From the NCBI GenBank assembly GCA_964392175.1, contig CAYMOJ010000007.1, positions 1 through 64,000 of the forward strand: a stretch of 64,000 nucleotides of DNA, written 5' to 3'. Positions 42,153-50,661 of the stretch are shown piece after piece (within the stretch, counting starts at the first letter, position 1; every line of letters begins with the position of its first letter). Under the pieces are notes generated by a model. It did not search any database. It saw only the letters and a list, made by a program, of their open reading frames with translations, and had not been told where the DNA came from. The DNA comes from Firm-04 sp964392175 (GTDB lineage Bacteria; Bacillota; Clostridia; Oscillospirales; Ruminococcaceae). The translations under genes and the position numbers were made by a program.

Positions 42153-42872
42153 TTATGCCTCTCCCATAAGACGCTTCATGATCTCCTGGTATGCCTCCTC
42201 AACACCGCCCATATCTCTGCGGAAGCGGTCTTTGTCCAGCTTCTCGTGGGTAGTAGAATCCCAGAAGCGGCAAGTATCGGGCGAAATTTCGTCAGCCAGA
42301 ATGATTTGATCGTGGAAACGACCGAATTCGATCTTGAAGTCGATGAGGTCGATGTTCATCTTCTTGAAGAAATCGACCATGAATGCGTTCACAGCGAATG
42401 CATATTTGGTAATGGTGTCAATCTCTTCTTTGGTGGCAAGCCCTAAGCCCAGTGCGTAGTAATCGTTGATGAAGGGATCTCCCAAGTCATCGTTCTTGTA
42501 GCTGAATTCCAGCGTGGGCTGCTTCAGGGGTGTGCCCTCGGGAATGCCCAGCTTTTTGGAGAAGCTGCCTGCTGCCACGTTGCGCACGATCACTTCCAAA
42601 GGCACGATGGAAACCTTCTTGACGATGGTTTCGCGATCGCTGATCTCCTCTACCAGGTGGGTGGGGATACCTGCCTGTTCCAGCTGCTTGAACATGAAGT
42701 TTGTCATGCGGTTGTTGATCACGCCCTTGCCGACGATGGTGCCCTTTTTCTCACCATTGAACGCGGTAGCGTCATCCTTGTAGTCCACGATGACGAGGTC
42801 GGGATTGTTGGTAGCAAATACGCGCTTTGCTTTGCCTTCATAGAGCTGTTCTGCCTTGACGATGTTTTCCAT
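42153..42872 (-). CDS. purC: SAICAR synthetase
   Basis: A 239-residue enzyme joining aspartate to CAIR. EQLYEGKAKRVFAT at the start, PLEVIVRNVAAGSF (catalytic core), ELEYK-like TLEFSYKNDDLGDPFIN, and IDFKIEFGRFHDQIILADEISPD are present; the last is a strong PurC signature. The length is normal. AGGTTTC and GGAGG lie before the ATG at 42872. It is directly upstream of purF with one base between them. Confidence 0.95.
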   Translation of the reverse strand: MENIVKAEQLYEGKAKRVFATNNPDLVIVDYKDDATAFNGEKKGTIVGKGVINNRMTNFMFKQLEQAGIPTHLVEEISDRETIVKKVSIVPLEVIVRNVAAGSFSKKLGIPEGTPLKQPTLEFSYKNDDLGDPFINDYYALGLGLATKEEIDTITKYAFAVNAFMVDFFKKMNIDLIDFKIEFGRFHDQIILADEISPDTCRFWDSTTHEKLDKDRFRRDMGGVEEAYQEIMKRLMGEA

Positions 42873-42956
42873 AGATAAGAAACCTCCACAATTTGATATA
42901 TAAATTGATTACGAACACAAAAGGAATGGGGATGTACCGGTATGCCGCAGGGTGAA

Positions 42957-43454
42957 TTACAGAGCGGCGATTTGCTCCTGCAATGTGGCATCTTTTTTCA
43001 GCACGCCATCAATCATAGACTGCTTTCTTGCCTTCAACTTTTCGGCAAGTTCCGCGTCGTTCACTGCAAGGATCTGCACGGCGAGCAGAGCCGCATTGGT
43101 TGCGCCGTTGATGCCGACAGTTGCCACAGGGACGCCAGGTGGCATCATGACGGTTGCCAACAAAGCGTCCATGCCTTCCAGTGCTGCGGATTTCATAGGG
43201 ATACCAATGACGGGCAGGGTGGTATGCCCTGCAATCACACCTGCAAGATGTGCCGCCATACCAGCCGCGCAGATGATCACGCCAAAGCCGTTTTCGGCTG
43301 CGGTAGATGCAAATTCAGCGGCAATTGCAGGGGTGCGATGGGCGCTCATCACGTGCGCCTCTACGGGTACACCGAACTGTTTCAGCTCGGTGATGGCAGA
43401 CTTGACAACGGGGAAATCGCTGTCACTGCCCATAATGACTGCAACTTTTTTCAT
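42957..43454 (-). CDS. purE: N5-carboxyaminoimidazole ribonucleotide mutase
   Basis: A 165-residue class I PurE. The phosphate loop IMGSDSDFPVV and the helix start EAHVMSAHRTP are diagnostic, with AAGMAAHLAGVIAGHTTLPVIGIP and MPPGVPVATVGINGATNAALLA following. A PurK partner is not in this window. GAAAGGATTTT precedes the ATG. It is the first pur gene; the WG-repeat gene lies 36 bases upstream. Confidence 0.95.
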   Translation of the reverse strand: MKKVAVIMGSDSDFPVVKSAITELKQFGVPVEAHVMSAHRTPAIAAEFASTAAENGFGVIICAAGMAAHLAGVIAGHTTLPVIGIPMKSAALEGMDALLATVMMPPGVPVATVGINGATNAALLAVQILAVNDAELAEKLKARKQSMIDGVLKKDATLQEQIAAL

Positions 43455-43490
43455 AGGGTAAAAATCCTTTCTTTGGGGATTTACAGAGGG

Positions 43491-44516
43491 TTATGTCAAA
43501 GCCGCCGCCACCGCTGCAAGATCTTTGTTGCGTGCGGAGGCTGAAAGGTCGGCTTGGATATCGGAAAAGGCGGTGTAAATGAAATCACCGTTTGCATTTT
43601 GCGTAATGGTCAGCAGCATGGCAGTGGAGATGCTCTTGGATGTATCGTTTCCGGCGGCAATAGGGGAATAGCGCACCTGAATTTGCAGACGATAGGCGGG
43701 TAGACCTTCACTTTGTGCCAAAACAATGTGTTTGATCGTTGCACTTTGCATACGGTAGCCGCTATAGCGTGAACCGACGAGCAGCGAGGAGGGATTCTCA
43801 CTGCCGATGAGCGCACTGTCAAGGGGCGTATCGGGAGTAAGAAACAGGTAGCTAAGGTAGTTTGCCGCCGCATCACCCAAAGCCGTTGCTGTTTGGTATG
43901 TGTAGAGCTTTTCCATCGCAGAACGATTCAGATCGACCGTCAGTTTACGCAGCCCCACCGAATGCTCAGAATAGTGAGAACGAAGCTGTAAGCCATCCTG
44001 TGTATAATCAACAAGGATACGACTGTTGCCTTGCGTCAGAGAGAGCGTTGTGTCATCGACGGTACAGCTATCCCACGCGCTCATGAAGCAAAGTTGCCCT
44101 GCAGAATCGTAGAGATGATACTGCGGTGGTTCGGCATCGGCAAGCGTTGCCATCCAAAGAGGCAACGCATCCAGCGCGTCAAAATCAGAGTATACAGCGG
44201 GAACCAGTATATCGCCTTTATTGTCGACGATGCCATATCTGCGAGTATCTCCGGCACCGGATTTGGCAATCAGCATGGTATCATTCATCACGCGCAAATT
44301 CGACCATTTCGGTTCCGTGATCTTCCTACCACTATTGGTGCGGATACCCCACAAGCCGTTTTCGATATAAAACGATACTGCGCCGTTGCTACCATTTGCT
44401 TCGGGAATGGTGGTACTGTTCACCTTCCCCTGTATGGCAAGGGATACGATGGCGGAAGTGAGAATGAGAATGGCGGTCAGCAGCATCAAGATCAGCAATT
44501 TCATGCGGCGATTCAC
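43491..44516 (-). CDS. WG-repeat-containing membrane-anchored protein
   Basis: A 341-residue protein with one N-terminal membrane anchor (LLILMLLTAILILTSAIVSLA). An outside domain follows with WG-type beta repeats: NGLWGIRTNSGRKITEPKW and RYGIVDNKGDILVPAVYSDF (about residues 45-115). The remaining half has no known domain. The start is uncertain: I list GTG 44516, twelve bases after AAAGGA, but ATG 44504 four codons later is possible. The role is unknown. It lies between queT and purE in the same orientation. Confidence 0.65.
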   Translation of the reverse strand: MNRRMKLLILMLLTAILILTSAIVSLAIQGKVNSTTIPEANGSNGAVSFYIENGLWGIRTNSGRKITEPKWSNLRVMNDTMLIAKSGAGDTRRYGIVDNKGDILVPAVYSDFDALDALPLWMATLADAEPPQYHLYDSAGQLCFMSAWDSCTVDDTTLSLTQGNSRILVDYTQDGLQLRSHYSEHSVGLRKLTVDLNRSAMEKLYTYQTATALGDAAANYLSYLFLTPDTPLDSALIGSENPSSLLVGSRYSGYRMQSATIKHIVLAQSEGLPAYRLQIQVRYSPIAAGNDTSKSISTAMLLTITQNANGDFIYTAFSDIQADLSASARNKDLAAVAAALT

Positions 44517-44550
44517 AGCGATGGCACATCCTTTCTCAAGCAGTACGAAA

Positions 44551-45051
44551 TTATGATGCTTTGTGTTCCGTAGAACCAATCAGTCTGCGCACAGTGGCAG
44601 AACGCAACACAATGTGATACAATGGCAGACCGATCATTGCCACGGCGATCAGTTCGCCGGCTGCTACGCCCAAGAATGCCATCGCAAAGGGCATTTCATA
44701 CATCAGGCACAACTGCGCGCCGACAACCAAGCCATTGATCACTGCCGGCACAAATGCGGCGATTATGGGCTTTTGGATGTAGTACATCAGTACAGCGGCG
44801 ATTGCCGTTGCCAGCGTGCCAAATAGGATGTCCGTAGGCATACCGCTGAATAGATTGGCAATCAGGCAACCGATGACAAGTGCCACGCACCATCGTTTGC
44901 GGCAGCAACAAAGCAGCATCAGTGCTTCTGCGATGCGTACTTGCATCGCCCCATAGGAAAAGGGGGTCAGCAGTACAGTCAGTGCGGCATATACCGCAGC
45001 GATCAATCCGATCTGTGTAATCGCTGTGACAGAGAATTTGGGTGTTGACAT
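44551..45051 (-). CDS. queT: QueT-family queuosine precursor transporter
   Basis: A 166-residue integral membrane protein, the substrate-binding component of an ECF-type importer for a queuosine precursor (QueT family). Five or six hydrophobic segments are present, with AAVYAALTVLLTPFSYGAMQVRIAEAL, typical of the family, at the N terminus. The ATG at 45051 follows AAGGAGG, which is part of the riboswitch tail at 45062-45102. The general ECF energising genes are not in this window. Confidence 0.88.
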   Translation of the reverse strand: MSTPKFSVTAITQIGLIAAVYAALTVLLTPFSYGAMQVRIAEALMLLCCCRKRWCVALVIGCLIANLFSGMPTDILFGTLATAIAAVLMYYIQKPIIAAFVPAVINGLVVGAQLCLMYEMPFAMAFLGVAAGELIAVAMIGLPLYHIVLRSATVRRLIGSTEHKAS

Positions 45052-45061
45052 AGCGAAAATG

Positions 45062-45102
45062 CCTCCTTGTTTTTTTACGCTGGTTATCAAGAAAACAGCG
45101 TA
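45062..45102 (-). promoter_or_regulatory. preQ1-I-type riboswitch upstream of queT
   Basis: On the minus strand, TACGCTG and CAGCGTA form a 7-bp stem. The loop ends CTTGATAAC-C, and an A-rich tail AAAAAACAAGGAGG follows directly. This is the layout of class I preQ1 riboswitches: a hairpin, a loop with the ligand-pairing C, and an A-rich tail docking into the stem and carrying the ribosome site. Ligand binding would hide AGGAGG and shut off queT translation. The gene downstream is a queuosine-precursor transporter, which supports the call. Confidence 0.75.
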
Positions 45103-45121
45103 GTATTGTGAAAGCAGAGCA

Positions 45122-46117
45122 TTACTGCTCCGCAGCAGACGCAGATGATTCCTTTGGCTTTGGCATATTCTCTTCTGTCTCGCGCACGAGATAAATGGGG
45201 CGATTTTTCACCTCAAGGTAGGTTTTGGAGAGATACATCCCCAGAATGCCCGTACAGAACAGCTGTAAGCCACCCATGAAGAAAATTGAGCAAAGCAGCG
45301 TTGGAAAACCCGTGACCTCCTCGCCGAACACCAATGTTTTGATGATAGTAGCAATGATGATGATGACCGCAATGACGCAGCTGAGAAGCCCCAAAAATAC
45401 GGAAACTGCAAGAGGCGCGGTGGAGAACCCGATGATGCCTTCGATGGAGTAGCGGAACAATCCCCAGAAACTCCACGCAGTCGTACCTGCGGCACGCTCA
45501 ACATTTTCGTATTCCAGATATTTGACGCGGAAGCCCACCCACGAGAAAATACCCTTGGAGAAGCGATTATATTCGCTCATGGAAAGCACAGCATCCACCA
45601 TCTGACGGGTCATGAAGCGAAAATCCTGTGCACCATCCACGATCTCGGTTTGAGAGATCTTGTTCATGATGCGGTAGAACATTCTTGCGAACCACGAGCG
45701 AACCTTGGACTCGCCCTTACGGCTGACACGACGCGTGGTGGCACAGTCGTATTCACCGCTGGCGACCGCCTCATACATAGTGGGTAAAAACGCAGGGGGA
45801 TGTTGCAAATCGGCATCCATCACCACGCAGTAATCGCCTTTGGCATTTTGCAGACCGGCGTAAATGCCTGCCTCTTTGCCAAAATTGCGCGAAAAAGAGA
45901 TGTATCGTACGCGCTGATCTTTTTGGGCGAGGGCTCGCAGATCACGCAGAGTGTGATCCTTGGAACCATCATCGATAAACAGATACTCAAAGCGCAGCTG
46001 TGGGTGATTTTGCATCATTTCCGCAGAAATTCTTGTGATCTCTGCATAAAAGAGTGGCAATACTTCTTCTTCATTATAACACGGTACAATAACCGAGATC
46101 AGGCTTGTCTGTTCCAA
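45122..46117 (-). CDS. GT2 glycosyltransferase of the GtrB/DPM1-like type
   Basis: A 331-residue membrane-bound glycosyltransferase. The GT2 domain (1-230) has ISVIVPCYNEEEV, DDGSKDHT and the metal motif VVMDADLQHPP. Two membrane segments at about 235-315 anchor it, as in GtrB, which loads a sugar onto undecaprenyl phosphate. The best start is TTG 46117, nine bases after GGAGG; there is no ATG between the ribosome site and the domain. Transfer to a lipid carrier for cell surface glycans is inferred from the family. Confidence 0.85.
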   Translation of the reverse strand: MEQTSLISVIVPCYNEEEVLPLFYAEITRISAEMMQNHPQLRFEYLFIDDGSKDHTLRDLRALAQKDQRVRYISFSRNFGKEAGIYAGLQNAKGDYCVVMDADLQHPPAFLPTMYEAVASGEYDCATTRRVSRKGESKVRSWFARMFYRIMNKISQTEIVDGAQDFRFMTRQMVDAVLSMSEYNRFSKGIFSWVGFRVKYLEYENVERAAGTTAWSFWGLFRYSIEGIIGFSTAPLAVSVFLGLLSCVIAVIIIIATIIKTLVFGEEVTGFPTLLCSIFFMGGLQLFCTGILGMYLSKTYLEVKNRPIYLVRETEENMPKPKESSASAAEQ

Positions 46118-46187
46118 ATGGGGGTGCCTCCGTTTCCAGTGCAATTGTGCATAGATTGCCTTATCATAGCATAAACATACACAATAT

Positions 46188-46216
46188 ATGATACCATAAC
46201 CACCGAAAAAATGCAA
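46188..46216 (-). promoter_or_regulatory. Promoter of the glycosyltransferase gene
   Basis: On the minus strand TTGCAT and TATCAT are separated by exactly 17 bases, about 70 bases before the TTG start. The remaining gap to 46373 holds no gene. Confidence 0.65.
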
Positions 46217-46373
46217 GACCTAATGACGATTTTATCAAAATTTGCGGGTGATTTTCTGTTTTTGCCATTTTCGTGATGGCTACTGTGCAATTTTTCGGCT
46301 TGGAATTTGACTGTGCGGCTGCAACATCACTTCGTGCGGCGCACAATAAAAAGTCAGAAAACTGCCAAAATGC

Positions 46374-46402
46374 TTGACAAATGGTGCGAAATATGCTATT
46401 CT
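46374..46402 (+). promoter_or_regulatory. Promoter of the YbjN-AAA protease pair
   Basis: TTGACA and TATTCT are separated by exactly 17 bases. The YbjN gene starts 52 bases after the -10 box. Confidence 0.7.
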
Positions 46403-46453
46403 TAAAATGTACGCAGATGGCGTGCTAAAAAAATGTGTGAGGAGAAATGAATT

Positions 46454-46927
46454 ATGGCAGAGGTTACACAGGCAGAAATTGCAAATGCAAAACGGGAGTT
46501 TGATACTCTGTGCCGTACTTTGGATGAGCGTGAGTGGCATTATGACAAACATGAGGAAGATATGACGATTTCTTGCGGTGTTAGCGGTGACGATATCCCC
46601 ATGCGTCTCATTATCCGCATTATGCCCGAGCGTCAATTGGCACAGGTACTTTCACCTTTGCCCTTTGATATTCCCGAAGATAAGCGTGTGGATGTGGCGA
46701 TGGCTACCACAATGATCAATGACAAGCTGGCAAACGGCAGTTTTGATTTTGATTTGGCTAGTGGGCGCACCGTGTTTCGTCTGACCAGCGCGTTTATGAA
46801 TTGTAATCTTAGCACAGAAGTATATGACTACATGATCGGCGTTTCCGCTGCGACGGTGGATGAGTACAATGACAAGATCATGATGCTGTGCAAGGGAATG
46901 TTGGATCTGAGCGCGTTTGCCGAGTGA
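46454..46927 (+). CDS. YbjN-domain protein
   Basis: A 157-residue soluble protein of the YbjN type. The fold resembles type III secretion chaperones, and YbjN proteins are thought to assist or regulate other proteins. Typical features are the strand pattern DMTISCGVSGDDIPMRLIIRI, then FDIPEDKRVDVAMATTMINDKLANGSFDFDLASGRTVFR split over about residues 74-117. GGAGAAATGAATT precedes the ATG. It lies 95 bases upstream of the hybrid AAA protease gene in the same direction, with a hairpin between. It may be an adaptor or substrate of that protease; this is inference from position. Confidence 0.75.
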   Translation: MAEVTQAEIANAKREFDTLCRTLDEREWHYDKHEEDMTISCGVSGDDIPMRLIIRIMPERQLAQVLSPLPFDIPEDKRVDVAMATTMINDKLANGSFDFDLASGRTVFRLTSAFMNCNLSTEVYDYMIGVSAATVDEYNDKIMMLCKGMLDLSAFAE

Positions 46928-46949
46928 TCAAAGCGCAGTAAGAGTTTGG

Positions 46950-46984
46950 AAGCAGTCTGTTGCTTTGCGACAGGCTGCTTTTCC
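46950..46984 (+). terminator. Hairpin between YbjN gene and AAA protease gene
   Basis: AAGCAGTCTGT pairs with ACAGGCTGCTT (one G-T pair) over a 9-base loop and is followed by TTCCC, a weak T-run. It would allow partial read-through from the YbjN gene into the protease gene. Confidence 0.55.
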
Positions 46985-47022
46985 CTACAATTTACAATGA
47001 GTGAAATAAGGAGAAAGATGTT

Positions 47023-50000
47023 ATGTCCAATGCACTGTGGGATATCACTGCTGAAGAATATGAAGCGATTCTAACAGAGATCGCAGATAAAAGCAATACT
47101 GCAAAGCCTGAAATCTTTGAAGAAGTCGTGCTGCGCTTTATTGCGTACTATGGCGAACAACTGGACATTTCTGAAGTTGCTGCAAAGTATTATGCCGAAA
47201 AGGGCTGTATGCTGATACTGAAGGCTTTTTGGGCGGCGGATAAAGATGCTGTTGCGGCTAATGTGGAAAGCTTCAACGCATGGCTGAAGGATCAAGTGCG
47301 GGCGATGCTGAAAACACCCCCTGCCGATGTTCCTGACACCCATCAGCAGGCGAGGGCACAGCAGACCGCAGCAGTGCTTGCCAAAACAAAACTGCCGACC
47401 CTCGCCGAGGTAATGCAACGGCAAGCTGCCGCATCACCAAAGTCAAAAAGCTCTACCGGGCAGATGCAGCCGGATGCGATCCTGGGTAGAGCAAAAACAA
47501 GACCTTCGGAAGAAAATCAGACCATTGACCCCATAAAGATGCGCGGCGAGCTGAAAACATTAGTGGAGCGCACCAACACGATGCGCGATGCGCTGCTGCG
47601 CAATGTGTTCGGGCAGGATCACGCCGTGAACCTGTTTGCGGAGGGCTATTTCCGTGCTGAGTTGTTAGGCAAAGCAGATGAAAGCCGCCGTAAGCCTAAG
47701 GCGACATTCCTGTTTGCCGGGCCTCCCGGTGTTGGGAAAACTTATTTGGCTGAGCAGGGTGCTGCGATTCTGGGGTTGCCTTATCTGCGTATGGATATGA
47801 GCGAATATGCCGATCATAACGCTGCTACGGAGTTTATCGGATCAGATAATGTATACAAGGGCGCAAAATCGGGCAATGTGACCTCCTTTGTGAAAGAAAA
47901 CCCTCAGTGCGTCATTTTATTTGATGAGGTGGAAAAGGCGCATATCAGCATCATTCACCTGTTCTTGCAGATGCTGGATGCAGGGATTCTGCGCGACAGC
48001 AATACCGACGAAGAAATCTCCTTTAGGGATACGATTTTGATCTTCACTACCAATGCCGGCAAGCAGCTTTATGAGGATTCTGAAACGGCAAATCTTTCCG
48101 CGCTCAGTCGCAGAACGGTGCTGAACGCACTGCTTCGCGATGTGGATCCTCATACTGGGGTACCATTCTTTCCGTCAGCCATTTGCTCGCGGTTTGCAAC
48201 GGGCAATGTGGTGATGTTCAATCACATGGAGACCACCCATTTGCTCTCTATTGTGCGCAAGGAGTTTGCACGGCAGAAGGAGATCATAGCACAGGCTTAT
48301 GGCATTGCATTGTATGTTACTGAGCCTGTTCTGACGGCACTGCTGCTTGCTGAGGGTGGCAACGCCGATGCTCGTACGATGTCCAGCCGTTCGGCGGCAT
48401 TTTTACAGCGCGAATTGTATGAACTGTTTTTGGTGCTTTGCTCTGAGAATGTGGAATATGATCTGGATCATGTAGAGCGCATTACATTTGAGGTGGCAAC
48501 TGACGGTTGTACACCTGAGGTGCTTGCGCTGTTTGCACCTACCGAACCTGCCAAGATCCTGTTCTTGTCGCAGGAGCGTGCGGCATACTTTGTAGCGGAT
48601 ACCCGACAGACTGCATTACTGCCCTGCACTACCGCCGAAGAAGCCATCACGATGCTGGAACGGCAGGATGTCGCGTTTGTGGTGATCGATTGGAGCAGCA
48701 AGGACGGCGAAAAAAATGCGTATCTGCATATTGAGGATGTGGATTCTCAAGCGAGAGTGCTCTTCCGTCATCTGCGGCAATATATGCCGCAGATGCCTGT
48801 ATATGTGCTGGAACATTGTGATTTTCCACTGCGCTATGATGAGCGTGTGAGCCTGATGGAGGATGGTGTTCGCGAGGTTTTAACGGTGGAAAAAGGCGAT
48901 AATGTACTGCCTGTTACTGATATTGCCACCATGATGTATCGTGATCAACAGGTGATGCGACTTGCCGCTGCAAGTCAAATCGTCACCTTTGAAACTGCGC
49001 AGAGTATGTCAGCTGATGGCAAGGAAGCCCACATTACGCTGTTTGATTTTGCCGTGCGTCGTTCGGTAGATGCCGAGGACACCAAGCAGATCCTCAGCGA
49101 CGTATCTCGTCCTACGCAGCGCTTTGCCGATGTCATCGGCGCGGAGGATGCCAAGGTGGAGCTGCAATATTTTGTGGACTATCTCAAGAATCCTGCGAAG
49201 TTGAGCCGCATGGGTCTGCGTCAGCCGAGGGGTGTATTGCTGTATGGGCCTCCCGGAACAGGTAAAACACTCCTTGCCAAGGCAATGGCCGGGGAATCCG
49301 ATGTGACATTCATCAGTGCTGACGGTGCACAGTTCCTGAAGCGATATGTGGGAGAGGGCCCTGAAGCCGTTAAGAGCTTGTTTGCCAAAGCAAGAAAGTA
49401 TGCTCCCACGATCTTGTTTATTGATGAGATTGACGCCATTGCTACTGATCGTAATGCAGGGGGAGAGCAGGCAGGCCGTGCCGAAATTCTCAACGCGCTA
49501 CTGACGGAAATGGATGGCTTCTGCGAAAATATCGGAAAGCCTGTGTTCATACTGGCAGCCACCAATGCTGCCATGGAGGGCGAAAACGGTCGTGTGATTG
49601 ATCCTGCACTGGCAAGACGATTTGACCGAAAGATCTATGTGGAACTGCCCGGCAAACCTGAGCGTATCCACTATTTGCGGCGCATGAATCAGGCGAATAA
49701 TCCCTTGCAGCTTTCGGATGGTATGATTGATAATCTGGCGGTGCGTTCTACCGGTATGAGCCTTGCAGAGCTGGCGAATATCATTGAACTTTCCTATCGA
49801 AATGCGGTACGTGCCGGCAGCGATCATGTCAGTGATGATATCTTTGTGGAGGCATTTGAATCCTTCCAGAATGGAAAGGAGAAAAAGTGGAATCCTGATA
49901 CGCGTTTGCGTGTGGCGCGCCATGAGGCAGGTCACGCACTGTTGTGCTGGCATAGCGGCGAGATGCCTTCCTATCTGACCATTGTGGCAAGAGCGGATCA

Positions 50001-50448
50001 CGGAGGCTATATGCAGCACGGTGATACAGAGGATAAGGGCATTTATACCGCAGAGGAAATGCTGGGCAGGATTCGTACTTCTCTAGGTGGCAGAGCCGCA
50101 GAGCTTGTGTATTATGGAGAGGACGGCAATTCCAGTGGTGCCTCCGGAGATCTGCAAAATGCCACGAACTGCGCACGCAGAATGCTCTGTTATTATGGTA
50201 TGGATAATGAATTTGGTCTGGCGGTGATGCCTGCCGATGAGCTGAAAGGTGAGCAGGGCTTGCTTGTGCACGAACGCATCAATGCGCTACTGGCTGCCGA
50301 ATTGCAGCGTGCCAAGGAGATCATTGTGCAGGAGAAAATTCGCTATGAGCAGCTTGTTCATGCATTGCTGGAACGCGATTATCTTACAGGTCTGGAACTT
50401 GAAAAGGTTCTGGGTGAGACACCGAAAAAAACGCCGGCAATCGTGTGA
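47023..50448 (+). CDS. Hybrid AAA+ protease: Clp-type AAA, receiver-like domain, FtsH-type AAA and M41 protease
   Basis: A 1141-residue soluble protein. Residues 1-190 are helical and charged. Residues 195-490 are a Clp-type AAA+ module: GPPGVGKT (233-240), VILFDEVEKAH (297-307) and TTNAG (342-346). Residues about 510-620 look like a receiver domain: ILFLSQE, FVVIDWS with Asp556, and a late GVREVL. Residues 697-930 are an FtsH-like AAA+ module: GPPGTGKT (742-749), FLKRYVGEG pore segment, ILFIDEID (797-804) and RRFDR. Residues 960-1130 are an M41 peptidase with HEAGH (967-971) and third ligand Asp1043 in SGASGDLQ. No membrane segment is seen, unlike FtsH. I know no named protein with this order. 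The gene follows a YbjN gene. Confidence 0.85.
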   Translation: MSNALWDITAEEYEAILTEIADKSNTAKPEIFEEVVLRFIAYYGEQLDISEVAAKYYAEKGCMLILKAFWAADKDAVAANVESFNAWLKDQVRAMLKTPPADVPDTHQQARAQQTAAVLAKTKLPTLAEVMQRQAAASPKSKSSTGQMQPDAILGRAKTRPSEENQTIDPIKMRGELKTLVERTNTMRDALLRNVFGQDHAVNLFAEGYFRAELLGKADESRRKPKATFLFAGPPGVGKTYLAEQGAAILGLPYLRMDMSEYADHNAATEFIGSDNVYKGAKSGNVTSFVKENPQCVILFDEVEKAHISIIHLFLQMLDAGILRDSNTDEEISFRDTILIFTTNAGKQLYEDSETANLSALSRRTVLNALLRDVDPHTGVPFFPSAICSRFATGNVVMFNHMETTHLLSIVRKEFARQKEIIAQAYGIALYVTEPVLTALLLAEGGNADARTMSSRSAAFLQRELYELFLVLCSENVEYDLDHVERITFEVATDGCTPEVLALFAPTEPAKILFLSQERAAYFVADTRQTALLPCTTAEEAITMLERQDVAFVVIDWSSKDGEKNAYLHIEDVDSQARVLFRHLRQYMPQMPVYVLEHCDFPLRYDERVSLMEDGVREVLTVEKGDNVLPVTDIATMMYRDQQVMRLAAASQIVTFETAQSMSADGKEAHITLFDFAVRRSVDAEDTKQILSDVSRPTQRFADVIGAEDAKVELQYFVDYLKNPAKLSRMGLRQPRGVLLYGPPGTGKTLLAKAMAGESDVTFISADGAQFLKRYVGEGPEAVKSLFAKARKYAPTILFIDEIDAIATDRNAGGEQAGRAEILNALLTEMDGFCENIGKPVFILAATNAAMEGENGRVIDPALARRFDRKIYVELPGKPERIHYLRRMNQANNPLQLSDGMIDNLAVRSTGMSLAELANIIELSYRNAVRAGSDHVSDDIFVEAFESFQNGKEKKWNPDTRLRVARHEAGHALLCWHSGEMPSYLTIVARADHGGYMQHGDTEDKGIYTAEEMLGRIRTSLGGRAAELVYYGEDGNSSGASGDLQNATNCARRMLCYYGMDNEFGLAVMPADELKGEQGLLVHERINALLAAELQRAKEIIVQEKIRYEQLVHALLERDYLTGLELEKVLGETPKKTPAIV

Positions 50449-50515
50449 GCGGATTGTATCCAATGCCGCGAAAGACGCACAGACGATACCAGATAGCCGA
50501 TGACATAGACGAAAG

Positions 50516-50553
50516 AAAACGGATAGAGTATTATGGCTCTATCCGTTTTTGTT
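50516..50553 (+). terminator. Terminator of the AAA protease gene
   Basis: AAAACGGATAGAG pairs perfectly with CTCTATCCGTTTT over an 8-base loop, followed by TGTTTT. It lies about 70 bases after the stop codon. Confidence 0.85.
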
Positions 50554-50589
50554 TTGATGCGCGGATCGGGAGAATCGAGCGTGTATGGC

Positions 50590-50618
50590 TTTACAGATCA
50601 ATGTCATTGTGGTATAAT
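50590..50618 (+). promoter_or_regulatory. Promoter of the patatin-like gene
   Basis: TTTACA and TATAAT are separated by exactly 17 bases, 43 bases before the ATG at 50662. Confidence 0.7.
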
Positions 50619-50661
50619 AAGGCTGGGTGGATTATGCTTACCGGTAAGAGGAATGAAAATC

